A stretch of 64,000 nt of DNA from Cycas panzhihuaensis (taxonomy: Eukaryota > Cycadophyta): contig CM041465.1 of NCBI GenBank assembly GCA_023213395.1, positions 137,895,741 to 137,959,740 on the forward strand. The letters run 5' to 3'. The position numbers and the translations under genes were made by a program. This document shows positions 24,011 to 36,460 of the stretch, piece by piece. The first letter of the stretch is position 1. Every line of letters begins with the position of its first letter. Below the pieces are notes generated by a model. It saw only the letters and a program-made list of their open reading frames with translations, was not told the DNA's origin and ran no database searches.

Positions 24011-25500
24011 TACAAAGGGGGATTTTTAATATAACTATTGAAGAAAGGAAAAATGAAAGACTTTTTCTATAAAGTTTAATGGCAAATGAGGAAGAAGGCA
24101 ATTGGTATAAAAACTTAAGATGTTCTACCTACATGATACATAGAGAAGAGTGGTTGAAATAATTAGATAACACCAAAAGAAGTAATATTATGTTTAGTGA
24201 CAATACCACTCAAGTTGTAGTTGGCAAAGGAAATATTTCCATACAAATAGATTTTGGAGAAATAAGGTGTATTAATAATATACTTGGATCCCAAGATTAC
24301 TAAAAAATAATTGTTATAAACATGACAAATGATAGAGCAAAAGTAAAAGGTAATATTTGACAATGGAGAATGCACAATCAAAGATAAGCCAAGGAATAAA
24401 GTAATAATGGCTAAGGGACAAATGACTAGTGATAAATTATTCAAACTAATTATCCCCCCAATTGATTATTATGCCTTAAATGTTTCAACCAATATGGATA
24501 ATAAAATATGACTCAAAAGACTTGGCCATATGAACTATAATAGTTTGGACTTAATGAAAAAGATGGAAATGGTAATAGGACTACCTAATATTAAACATGA
24601 TCAGGAATTGTGTGAAGAGTGTATACTTAGTAAACAATAAAGGGACATATTCTTTAATAAAAGTTATAGGGCCAATGGACCTCTTTAATTAGGATATACA
24701 GATTTATGTGGTCTAATGGATATGGCTTTACTTAGAGGACTCTAGTGTTTCATGATATTTAATGATGATTTCATAAGGATAACTTAGTTTTTTTTTTCTC
24801 AAGTTCAAGTTAGATGCACTCTAATGTTTCGTTGGCTTCAAAAGTATGGTTGAAAGATAAAGTGGAGTTAAAATTTTAACCTTAAGATTAGATAATAAGG
24901 GAGAATTTATTTTAAATAATTTTAAAGATTATTGTAAATATTTTTGAGATAAGAAAATAACTCATAAATCCCTACATGCCTCAACAAAATAGGGTTGCAG
25001 AAAGAAAGATAGAGACTATTATTAAGATGGCAAGAAGTATATTTAAGGATAAGCATCGAGGTAATGAATATTGGGCATAAGTTATATATATAATTATTTA
25101 TTTATTGCATAAGTATACCACTAAAGTAGTGAGATGGGTTACACCTATAAAAGCTTTGATATGTTACAATCCAAGTATTAAACACTTAAAGAGTTTTTGG
25201 ATGCATAGTTCATGCACATATCCTACAATAAAAGAGGACAAAATTAAATGATAAGAGTACCAAGTGGATATTTATAAGATATAGTGATGCTTCTAAATCC
25301 TATAAACTTTATGATCCAAGAGGCAAAAGAATTATTATGAGTAGGGATGTCATCTTCAAAGAAGATGAATTCTATGAAGAAGAAGTTATTAAAAAAGACA
25401 AAGGTAAAAAGAGCATGGATAAAGTGGACTTTAACTCAAGTGGTATAAATGTACCTAATGTAAATAAAACAAGACCCTGTACTTCAAATCAAAGGGTCTC
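24011..25500 (+). pseudogene. Copia-D protease remnant and integrase
   Basis: The protease is only hinted at (RCSTYMIHREEWL near 24120-24160). Integrase is better kept: RLGHMNYNSLDLMKKMEMV with C-E-E-C at about 24515-24630, then core wording interrupted by stops, and the late segment up to about 25400 (SRDVIFKEDEFYEEE). Function as in other Copia integrases; this copy is dead. Confidence 0.72.
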
Positions 25501-25599
25501 TAAATGGATATAAATGGCTCATAACCCTCAAAACATCTTAAACAATAAATTTAAGAGAAGAACTACAAGATCTAAAACGATGAACTTTCTATTTATGAC

Positions 25600-27520
25600 T
25601 TAAGTTATGGAGTCTAATGAGCCTCATAACTTTAAAGAGGAAAATAATCAAGATGAATTAAAAAAAATAATAGAGGAAGAGTATAATACCTTAGTGAAAA
25701 ATAATATATCGAAGTTAATAGATTTGCCACCTAGTAGGAATGATATTAGAATAAAATAGGTTTATAAGACCAAGTATAAATCAGAAATGCCTATTAATAA
25801 ATATAAAATAAGAAAAGGCTATGCTCAAATTGAGGGCATAAATTCTAATGAGACATTCATACTTATTACAAGGTTAGAAATAGTTAGGTTAATCATAGTC
25901 TTAACTACATAATAATATTGGATAATACATCAAATAGATGTGAAAAGTGCCTTCTTGAATGGCTATGTAGATGAGAAGATTTATTTTCAACAACCCAAGG
26001 GGTTTGAAGTGAAAGGAGAAGAATACAAGGTCTACAAACTTTAAAAGGCCTTATATGGACTTAAGTAAGCACCTAGAGCATGGTACTTTAGGATTGATAA
26101 GTATTTTAAAGATAAAGGATTTCAAAGAAGCCAATCAGGCCCTAATTTATATATAAAATGGAAGGAAGCTTAGTACTAATTATAGGATTATATGTGGATG
26201 TACACATATATATTGGGGACTATGATTACTTATCCTAAAAGTTTAAGAAATATATGTGCAAAGAATATGAGATGACAGAACTGGGACTTATGCATTACTT
26301 CTTAGGCATAGAAGTATGATAAGATGAAAAGGAGATATTTGCTTTCTAAAGGAAATACACATTAGATATATTACACAAGTTTAATATTAGTAGTCGTAAG
26401 CCATTTATAATACCAGTAGAGGTTTGGTTGAAATTGTCCAAGTTTAAGAAATTAGAATTAGTTGATCCTATACTTTATAGGTAATTAATTGGGAGCTTAA
26501 TTTACTTGACTTCAACTTGACTAAATATCATGTATGCAATCAATGCAGTTTCTAGATTTATGCATTAAATTAAGCTAAAACATTAGCAAGTAACTAAAAG
26601 GATTCTCAGGTATCTCAGAGGTGCTATTAGATATAGGTTACGTTACAGGTCATCAGGGGATTATAGGTTGATTGGCTATATATACTTAGAATGGGTAGGT
26701 TTTATAGATGAAAGGAAATCTACTTCAGGATATATATTAAGTTTGGGTTTAACAACAGTAACATAGAGTTCAAAGTAGCAAGTAATAATATCTATTTCTA
26801 CTGCAATAACATAGTATAAAGCAACTATAATAGGAGTTTGTGAGATAGTTCAGCTTAGAAGATTCTTCAAGATTTATAGGAAAAATAGGTTGATCCCCCA
26901 TGACGAGGTTAATGTTCCTCACCTAACTCCCACCTTGGAAACATGTGAGTGCACACTTCTTCATGGTAAATAAGGCAAGATTATTTTATTATGCATTATT
27001 ATTATTTTATATTATTTTAAATTGGAAGTTAAGGAGGTTTCCCTCCTTTCTCAAAAGTATATATCTTATGGGGTTGTAAACCCTAGTATTCATCAATACC
27101 ACCAACTATTATAAATCTAATGTATTCTCTTCACAATGGGTTAATACAATGCTACTTCACAAGTGTACTTTGAATACGGCTTGAGTTACATGATTTCACC
27201 TGTTACTTTGAGCAATTCTAACATGTTATCAAAGTTGTGATCAAATTCTAACATGGTATCAGAGTACTTTGGTAAATTCTAACATCCCATAGTTACTTTA
27301 TGATAATTAAAGCACCATTCAGATGATTAGAAATCTAATGTTTCATGTTAGGACAAAGCACCTTAAAACACAATATCATTTCATCAAAGAGTTGGTATAG
27401 CAAGGTGAATTAAAATTGGTTTATTGCAATACGGAAGAACATATGACAAACATATTCATAAAGGCACTTGGTAAAATAAAGTTTATTAAGTTTAGAGATA
27501 AACTTGGAATTTTCCCAAAT
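25600..27520 (+). pseudogene. Copia-D reverse transcriptase and RNase H
   Basis: RT motif HQIDVKSAFLNGYVDEKIYF lies near 25930-25990, then KALYGLK and APRAWYF. The active site at 26191-26202 is YVDV, so the second catalytic Asp is Val. RNase H is recognisable (DERKSTSGYILSLGL near 26705, then SSKQ). It is interrupted at 26901-27284 and resumes with the D-N-x-S-T-I block near 27293 and the HMTNIFIKALG block to about 27480. Confidence 0.82.
26901..27284 (+). mobile_element. LTR-derived insertion with repeated primer-site ends
   Basis: This 384-bp insert splits Copia-D RNase H. Flanks are CCCCA (26896-26900) and TCCCA (27285-27289), a 5-bp target duplication with one transition. It starts TGACGAGG and reaches a first ATTCTAACA end near 27223. 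It then carries two further units of 30-31 bp, each starting with a primer-site-like word (TGTTATCAAAG, TGGTATCAGAG) and ending in ATTCTAACA. It resembles a solo LTR with extra primer-site material. Confidence 0.68.
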
Positions 27521-27539
27521 AGGCATTATGGGGGAGAAA

Positions 27540-27823
27540 TGATTGAATAATGCCCATATCGGGACATGTATCCACCTTGTGGAGATTACCACATTGGGAT
27601 TATAACTTAGATCGATGGAGATATTATTGTGGCAGCATGTCAGGTGTTTATCAATGGCAATCAGCAATAGACCTTAAGAGATATGTTAAATCTCTCTTGG
27701 TCCCACTTACTTATTCAAGAGGTCTAAAGACCCTAGGGTTTATCAACACCACTATTCTTATGGAATGTTGGTAGTGCCCGATCTTGCATTTTATTCTACT
27801 CCCTTTCTCTCTTGATTCCATCA
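27540..27823 (+). repeat. 3' LTR of Copia-D
   Basis: Follows a purine tract (ATGGGGGAGAAA, 27528-27539). Starts with a mutated TGATTGAATAATGCCC and ends GATTCCATCA. Wording is alike to the Copia-C LTRs (GAATAATG start, GATATTATTGTG, CCATCA end). Confidence 0.72.
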
Positions 27824-27870
27824 ATACACATTATATATTATTAATAGATTTATTTTTTAATGTAATATTA

Positions 27871-28319
27871 TGTTAAAATATTATTTTTTATGGTTATTGA
27901 TATAATATTGATATAGTGATGATTAATTAATGTGAAAGGTTCTCTAATACATAATCTGATAGATTGATGTAATAATGAAATATAATTAGATGATGATATG
28001 GTGACACTTCTATATAAGGGTAACATATATTAAAAAGAAAATTAGATCACCTCTTACTCCTTACATGGATAAGATGACTTACCATGTGGATCATTGATTA
28101 TTTTTTCTTAGTATAAGATCTCATCTATATTTAGAGGTTATTTTTTCATTTATGGGTTTTTACGCTAAACATAGTATCACATGTGGTGTCTATCTAATTG
28201 ACCCTTTTCTTTTAGCCTTATTCATTTATTGTGTTCATTATATTCTTAATTGATCATACAATTATATTTTCTTTTGCTTGATTATAGCCTTCTACATAAG
28301 TTATTTTAGAAAATTTAAA
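27871..28319 (+). repeat. Putative 5' LTR of Copia-E
   Basis: Starts TGTTAAAATATT; the right end is degenerate (TTTAAA rather than CA) but abuts TGGTATTAGAGCT, a clear initiator-Met type primer site at 28320-28332. About 100 bases match 54649-54765. Confidence 0.58.
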
Positions 28320-28332
28320 TGGTATTAGAGCT

Positions 28333-31300
28333 AAGGTGAAGTACAGGGCACATGTAAAGATCCTATTGAGATGTTAAATCAGAGTTGCATAATAGAAGTA
28401 AAAAACAAGCCAACTAGTAAAATGTTAAAGTCCATACATACATGGTGATGATCTTTGTCATCTGGGGATAATCTATGGATGCATTATGAGAGCCAATACT
28501 AAACCAAAAGTGAGTGAGTATCATAATCCAATATCAAACTAATTTGATAAGTAAAAAACTAGGATATAATGAGGAGATGTGACTATATATTAATGGTAAG
28601 ATAAAAGTGTTAAAGTTATGACAATAGTAAAAACTTGATTATTTCATTGATATGGACAATTATTTATGTACGTAGACCTATACTCTAGATATATGAAATT
28701 TTATCAAGTTAATAATAATATGGAGAAGATTCTACGCTACTTAAAAACACCAAAACATGCCTACATAACCTATTAAATTAAGAGAGAGTTAATACAAGAG
28801 ACATGTATAACTGTAGATATAGTGTTTGAAATTGATTTAGTCTTGTGGATGTTGTTGCAAGCATTCAAATGGGGATTCACTACCACATCAAGATGTTTCC
28901 CTGGTATCTTAATGTGATTGTTCCCTATTGAATTTGTTACATTATGAGATTAATGTAGTGTTGATAGGTACGAAGTAAGAAATTAAGTATTTGAGTCTTA
29001 TATTAATATGTTGAATTTATTATTGTTGTTGTTGTATTATTGAGTTGCTTACAAAAATTACTATGAGGGGGCATTATTCAATATGTTTAAGGAAACAAAT
29101 TTGATACTAGGGTTTGAGGTGACTAGTAGTGATGTTATGAGTGTTTGAAATGTTTAGTGCATGATGGGTAATAATTATTATTTATTTATATTTGCTTATA
29201 CTATTGGGCACATAATCTTTTCATTGGTCATAGTATATGGGCACATAGATATTATGAAGATATTGTAGGTTGTAGAATATTATTGAGCATCACCATAGAC
29301 ATCATAAATAAGGGTCATTTATGTAAGGTTACAAACTAAATAAGGATGCTTATTAATAAAGTTTTTGGTAGAGAATATATATATCATTTTGCATTGATCT
29401 AATTTATCATGATGGTCTCATGAGAGATCTCCTTAAGTGGAGTTTAGAAATCTAATGAAATCATCAGAGTCTAAAATTTAGCTAATGAGTATTATCAACA
29501 TGCACATTGAAGAAATAAATAGATAAAGTCCTATTAAGGCAAGCATTTTTTCAATCTATTATTTGAGGTTTCCTAACAAAAATGAAGTTGCCCAATGCCA
29601 TTAGTTCGAATTTTCCATACAAGTTTAAAAGGTGAATTTATAGGCATTGCATCCAAAAATGCATATGCCCATAGGTTTGTAACCTGACACATAGAAAATT
29701 TACTCACACATCACTTTGAAACACTCATGGAAGAAATTACATGGAGCTCAACTAAAAATACTCACACCCATAAAAGAAATCAACATAAATTCACCACCTA
29801 TTGTTCCTCCATAATTGTAAATGCATAAATCTTTTCGGATGGCATTGATTATATAAAGAGAACTATAGAGATATTACCCAAAAAATTGTCATAGAGAAAT
29901 CCTAAACGACAACATAACAATATGATGTAAAATTTATTTTTTGTAATGTTTTGATGATATTTCATAAAATTGGATATTTGTGTGAAGTCCACCCAAGTCC
30001 CCTTCATAAACCCATATGGTCACATGGAATGAATAACACGACCACAAGTTAAATGATGAAGGTGCTTAACATCATTTATTGATATGTTTCAATTTTTATA
30101 TGACATACTACTTTTCATTGCATAACTTCTTTATACGAAACCAAATTTGAGTGCTATCAATTGCATTGGAAAGAAGATTTAGATAAAATCACAACAAATA
30201 GTTGCAAGGTATATTTTGGAGATCACATCATGGAAATTTTAATAGGTAAAGTTGAGCAAGTTATTTTTTGCATACTAAAAGGTTAATTTTTTGAGTAGTT
30301 TGAGATATGATTTAGCATTTTTTTTATTGATTTTAAAAGATCATGAGTATGTAATGATGAAAATAAAAGTGTAATGATAAATTTAGATATATTTTTTATT
30401 GAAAAGTTGTGAAAAGTGACACATTAAGACTCATTTATGATATATTAGAGGTTAAAAATTTAAAAATTTTCATTGTGAAGCATGCGAGAACTTGCAATAA
30501 TGATAACAAATACGTCTTGGGCTTGATATTGATCCCATAAATGAAATGACGCATTGTTGATGGAATAATGACCAATCACTTGGTTTAATACATGATTACA
30601 TAAAAGACAATAAGCACCTATTAGTTTATTTAAATGAATTAAATGATGAAAAAGGGATAAAGGACACCACTTGGTTATTTGAGAGAACTTGGAAGTTTGA
30701 TTATTGATTGAGAAAAGCTATTTGGTTGAGTTATAATTAAGTTTGCCACTTAATATAATATGTGGAGGAGTCTTGTAAGCTTGTTTATTTAAGAAATTGA
30801 TAATAATGAATGCAAATTATTTATAAAACTAGGTTCAATTATTGAGCAATCCAACTAATATATGTTTTTACAATTAGAATTCTTATCATCCCATACGACA
30901 AGAGATATAGAAATACATTGTACATATTACCTTGTTACAGTTAGCTTGATAGGCCAAGTGGTATGACCCATTCCTAAAGTTGGTTGTTTTCAGAAAAGTT
31001 ATTTGAGTGATTTATTATCAAATAAAGCTATATAGGGTTAAGTTTTCCTATATCTCATAAGCAAAATGCAAGAAAATATTCATGAATTACTCTTATTGCA
31101 ATATATTTCACTAACTATATTATGCTATATTTGTTTCTGTAAAGCCAATGAACCGTATATAAGAAATGCTTCTTAGATAACTAATAATTGTAGTAGCTAA
31201 TTACCCATCTATTTTAGTGGATGATTGTTATTTTATATGAATATTAGTTTTTAGTTTTATTAATGAGTTTATTTTATAGCTTACGAGTGGAAGATATGAA

Positions 31301-31499
31301 ATTATTAAGATAAAAGTTTAGATATTATGATAAGTTAAGAGTCATGCTTATTTGATTATTAGTTTACAGATGGTAATGTGATATATTTTTATGATATGAG
31401 ATGTAATTTACTTGTAGGAGATAAGTTTAGGAAACAGAGGTTTGATAATTGATGTTTATAGGTAATATAAATATATAAATGAGCAAATGATCTAGCATG
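28333..31499 (+). other. Copia-E interior, strongly decayed
   Basis: About 3.2 kb with no intact frame. One Copia RNase H-like phrase (EKILRYLKTPKHAYITY, near 28720-28770) is the only coding hint. The part at 29540-30480 looks unrelated and may be another dispersed repeat shared with 20290-20510. No gene can be supported. Confidence 0.4.
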
Positions 31500-31835
31500 T
31501 GTTGGAATAATGTCCATTGGAGCTTGTATTCACCTAGGGTTTGTTACCCATATTGGAGAGATAACCAAGATATTAATAGAGATATTATTGTGACTCTTTG
31601 TTAGAGCCTAGCCATACATAACTGCACATTGTCAGATATTGGCATCATCCATTATGATATTTACCAACGCTAGTCAATGGTAAATATTGAGCGGTGTGCC
31701 ACATCTTACTCATATCCTGTCTATTTAGTTATGGGGTTCAAACACCTTGGTGTTCATCAACACTATCATTATATCATATTATTGATTTGCTCTCTTCTAC
31801 ATTTTCCATGCTCCCTCTGTCCCATGATTTCATCA
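31500..31835 (+). repeat. 5' LTR of Copia-C with primer site
   Basis: Starts TGTTGGAATAATG and ends TTTCATCA. After two bases follows TGGTATTAGAGCT (31838-31850), an initiator-Met type primer site with one transition in its core. Confidence 0.82.
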
Positions 31836-31850
31836 TTTGGTATTAGAGCT

Positions 31851-34275
31851 TAGTTTAAGAATTTAGTACATAGTTTGAGCATTTGAATATCATCTTCGTT
31901 ATTATAGAAGTGATTGTTTAGATCCAACATTCAGAGTTATTGTTTAGAGAACTAGTCATATTCAAAAAAATCATCTATAGAGGAGTCTTGTAAGAAATAT
32001 CTCTACTCCCATTCAATATCTCTCTTATTCTACAGAGTCTCTTTTTTAATACTCGCATCTTATTTATTTTATTTTGAAGCATTTGCCTTAGTCAGTGATA
32101 TTACATAACACTATATCATGTTTATGAGAGTTATATTTCATTTACCTATCCCTCATTTGGTAAGTGTATTGGAGTTACCTTGTATCATTGATCTCCTCTA
32201 TTTTTTAGGGAATGTTAAAATACATGAATGGAGTATTGATCATCCAAAATAGATACATTTAGATATTGCTTCTCTCAAGCAATTATGAAGTAATAAGAGA
32301 AGCATTAACAACACCAAGATAAGGATTCTACACTCTTCTTTCACTACACAACATTTTAGAAAATATTAAACTCTTCTTTGAGCAGTCTTACCTCCCTATG
32401 CATTCTCTTCATAGTGTATTTTTCTATTAGAAGCTTGTTGATCTTTATGTGATAGTCTACTAGCTTGTTTGCATCCCATCTCATTTAAAATTTGCCCATT
32501 TATGTTGATTGAAAGTCTAGAGTCTATGACTATTTATGCCTATCCATTCTCGGGTAAACTAAAATCTACATTTGAATATATGCATATTAGAATATAAAGA
32601 TAATATATGTGAAGAACCATCTTGATATTTTAAATTTAATAATCTTTGAAGAACAAGAGAAAAGAAAGATAGTGATCTTATTGAAAGTGAAAGTGTAGCC
32701 TTGATCTATCAGTCATTTGCATCCAGCTATATATGTCTTAATACAACCTTTCTTGCATTCACCCTACATGTCTCCTTTTGTCTTCCAACTACGTATCTAT
32801 GACTTTCTCTTCACTAACAATTGCACACTCACTACATAGTTGTTTAAGCATTGCATTTTTCAATATTTTCAAAACTTAGAAATACTTTAAGTCTGTCTGA
32901 CTATTTATACATTTGCACCTCCCTCCATTTCATTGTGACTTCCATATCATGTAGTGATTAATGCTTTTTTTGCATTGCCTTTTTTCTTTATGGTTGGAAT
33001 AATTTTATTTGTGGATATTTTATGCATTTAAATATTTATCAAATATTAATATTTGTGCCTCATTGATGGATAGATCTAACCACAAGCAGATAGATTTATG
33101 TAAATACTTTTTTCAATACAATCAATTAATGCTTTGTAATACTTTGGTGTCTCATTTTGTGGCTGAATATATTTATAAAACTTAATTATTGAATTTGATA
33201 TACAACTACATGTTTTTAATATGGCAGTTGCATTACCTTTCAACCAATTTAGTTGAATAGTCTCCAACATAATTGATGTGGGATTGTTCAAATGTTTTTT
33301 TTGAAATATTTACATTTCATTGCATCATAATATTTACGTTAGACATCTCATATCAACTGAAGACCACACTATTTGCATACATTTCATATCAACTAAAAAG
33401 CACATTATCAACTGAAAAGCACACTGTTTGCACCCTTATTCTTTCAATAGGATATTTTAATGCATTTATTTAATCATTGATTATTATCATAAATTATGTA
33501 CCTTTATACATTTGATGATTGTATTCTAAATCTTTTGAAGCCTTAAAGTCTCATAACCCCTTTATCGAATAGCCAACAGATCATATGTAACATTTAAAGT
33601 GATAAATAATCATTTTTTAAAGGGGGCCAAATCAAAATTTTAAAGTTGTTGTTCAAAGATAGGACTTGTCTCTACTCCAATGGTCGTAACTTTCACCAAC
33701 TGAGTCAAAAGTTGGTTTTGTCAACTTTAGTTTAGAGTTCATTTTCACCCAATTGAAACAGATGGTCATATGACCATATTTCGTTTCAATTTGATGTACT
33801 TTTTGATGAGTTAAGTTGATGTAAAATTTATTTGAACCTTTAATATTAAAATGCTAATTTTTCATAAAACATTTTAATGCATATCTTGAATGTCTAATAT
33901 TAAAATTGAGTCTGATTTGAAATATTGGACTTTATTTTTTATCCTCTATTGAGTGGTAAAGACTTGAGGTTTTTTTAAAGTCATCTTACATAATATTTTT
34001 CTGCTCAAAAGTTACACTAGTGAAGGGCTTCCTGTGTAATGACCCTTATATGAACTAGTCAAATTTCAAGTTGTAAGCTCTTAATAATATAAAATATTAT
34101 TTTTTAAGTAGTTAAAGTCCTAATTGGGATATTTGTCTAAGTCTCAAAGATGAAATGGGATACATCTTGTGGTTTTTGAATTCATCTTTCATTTCTTTTT
34201 AGTGCTTTGATTATACTTTACTTTAAGCACTTTTATATTTTAAAAATATTACTTTTCATGGTAATATTTTTTACT
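31851..34275 (+). other. Long Copia-C leader, no gene seen
   Basis: About 2.4 kb before the gag ATG, unusually long for Copia. The last 650 bases match the leader of Copia-D at 22641-23034 in order (for example CTATTGAGTGG, ATGACCCTTA, and a TTAAGTCC/TTAAAGTCC ... AAGATGAAA block). The long leader therefore seems to belong to the family and is not a chance insertion. Small open frames in it show no domain. Confidence 0.6.
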
Positions 34276-35300
34276 ATGGCATTGAATATTGGAAATATAA
34301 TGGTGCTTAAGTTTTATAGCACATATTTTCTTAACTAGAGTAGGCGAATAAAGCCTATCTTTATTGTCAAAGACATATGGAAACTTGTTGATACATATTA
34401 CAGATCAATTGATAAAGATACCACAAAGGATGAGAATAAATATTTCAAGTAATATGAAAAGAAGGACAATGAGGCACCTGTACTTATCTTCTATACATTG
34501 GAAGATCATATCTTCCTTAGAGTTAGTGAAGCTACAACATCAAAGGAGGCTTGAGATGCACTTAAGGTGACTTATGAAGGAGCTAGATTATCTAAACTTC
34601 AAACCTTAAGAAGTAGATTTGAAAATCTAAGAATGATAACTCATGAAGAAGTTAATGAGTTTATTACTAAGGTCCAAGGCTTAGTTAACCTAATGAGATC
34701 ATTAGATAAAATGATTAGTAAATAAAGAGTTGTTAAAAAAATCCTAAGATGTGTAGGAGATATCAAGAGGTTTAAAATGGTAGTTACTAGTATAGAAGTG
34801 TTTAGGAACCTTAGCATACTTAAAATAGATCAACTAAGTGTTATTCTTCTAGCAGTTAAAGAAAAAAAAGGGGGAAATGAATCCCTTGAACATGTCTTTT
34901 CCACTAAGGTAAAGATTAGGCATAATTACCAAGGATAAAGTTCTAGGGGTGGAGGTTAATCCTCTAGAGGTAGAGACCAACTAAGAAACTAGTTTCAAAG
35001 ATAAGGTCAAGGTTTCCAAGCTTATTATCAAGGTTATCAAATACAAGGATAAAGTAGCTATCAAGGACAAGCCCTAAATCAAAAATTTCAAGGGTAAAAT
35101 TAATACCAAGGTCAAAGGTACTTTTGAGGCCAAGGAAAAAGCCAAAATTATGGACCTCAAGGAAGAGGAAGAGGTCAATGTCCTAGGGGGAGAAATCAAA
35201 CTCAAAGAGATAGAGGAACCATTCAATGTTCCTACTACTACAAGAGTGGTCACTTAAAGGAAAACTATTTTGCCAAATAGTCAAGTACACAAAAGAGAAC
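34276..35300 (+). pseudogene. Copia-C gag and zinc knuckle
   Basis: ATG at 34276 (MALNIGNIMVLKFY). The UBN2-like core shows YEGARLSKLQTLRSRFENLR near 34577-34636 and continues into a Gly/Gln/Arg-rich tail in shifted frames (35000-35215). The knuckle at about 35220-35270 reads CSYYYKSGHLKENYF with Tyr at two Cys positions, as in Copia-D. Stops and frameshifts are present. Confidence 0.75.
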
Positions 35301-36460
35301 AACTAATACAAGTGTGGAAGAAAGACATAATAATAGATTATTTCTTTCAAGCTTAATGGCCAATGAAGAAGAAGATAGTTAATACATTGATTTAAGATGT
35401 TCCATACATATGACACACAAAAAAGAGTGGTTTAAGGAGTTAGATAACTCCTAGAAAGTAAAATTATGTTTGGAGATAACACCATTCAAGTAGTTATTAG
35501 AAAAAGAAACATCTCCATTATAACTAATTTTGGAGAAATTACAAGTATAATTGATCTCTCATATATTCCATCTCTTAAGAAGAATTTACTTTTAGTGGGT
35601 TAGAGTGGTCTATGATAATGGCAAATACAACATCAAGGACAAATCAAGGAATAAGGCAGTTATAGCCAAAGGTCAAATGAATAGTGATAGATTATTTAAA
35701 GTAGTCATACCCCTAATAGATTGCTATGCATTAAAGACATCATTAAATATGGATAATGATAAATAACACAAAAGACTTGGCCATGTAAATTTCAATAGTT
35801 TGGCCTTAATGAAAGGAATGAATATGGTGATTGGACTTCTTACTATTGAACCTAACAAAGAACTTTATGAAGGTTGCATATTTGGAAAGTAGTAAAGGGA
35901 AAGTTTTTCTAATGAAAGTTGTAGGGCCAATGGGTCCTTTCAATTGATTTATATAGATTTATATGGTCCCATAGATGTGCCCTCACTTAGACGAGCTAAG
36001 TACTTTATAACTTTTATTGATAACTTTACAAAGATGACATAGGTCTACTTAATTAAATTTAAATTAGATGCTCTATAATGCTTCTATGGACTTCAAAACT
36101 TTTGTGGAAAGATAGTAGATTTAGAATTCTTCCCTAAGATCAGATAATAGGGGAGGCAAAGTGGATCTATAATTCTTATCCTAAGATCATATAATAGGGG
36201 AGAATTCATTTCAAATGAGTTCAAGCCTTATTGAAATTATTATGGCATAAGAAAATAACTCACTAATTCTTGTACCCTGTAGTAAAATGGAGTTGCTAAA
36301 AGAAAGAATAGAACAATTGTCGAAATAGTAAGAAGTATGCTTAAAGATAAGCACCTTGCAAATGAATTTTAGGTAGAATCTATATACACAACTACTTAGA
36401 TATTGAATAAATGTGCTACTAAGGTAATTATATGGGTCATACTAGAAGAAGCTTAGATAG
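35301..36460 (+). pseudogene. Copia-C protease remnant and integrase, first part
   Basis: The protease is represented by RCSIHMTHKKEWFKELDN near 35393-35445. The integrase zinc domain reads KRLGHVNFNSLALMKGMNM from about 35770, and the core reads IDLYGPIDVPSLRRAKYF, with further blocks including RSMLKDKH near 36330. It is cut at 36460 by the Gypsy-B LTR; a compatible frame resumes at 53295. A short near-duplicate passage occurs at 36135-36155 and 36178-36198 (CCTAAGATCA-x-ATAATAGGGG). Confidence 0.76.

Larger units (their letters stand above)
22641..27823 (+). mobile_element. Copia-D, Ty1/copia element without visible 5' LTR
   Basis: The leader (22641-23034), gag, basic region with zinc knuckle, protease, integrase, RT, RNase H, polypurine tract and 3' LTR (27540-27823) are in Ty1/copia order. 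Leader and coding region resemble Copia-C closely (same family). Heavy stops throughout. A 384-bp LTR-derived insertion interrupts RNase H at 26901. The 5' LTR should lie left of about 20.7 kb if the leader is as long as in Copia-C; I could not identify it. Confidence 0.8.

Noticed and set aside
33076-33473. Small frames in the Copia-C leader as possible host genes
   Set aside because: Short, AT-driven, not kept in the Copia-D leader.
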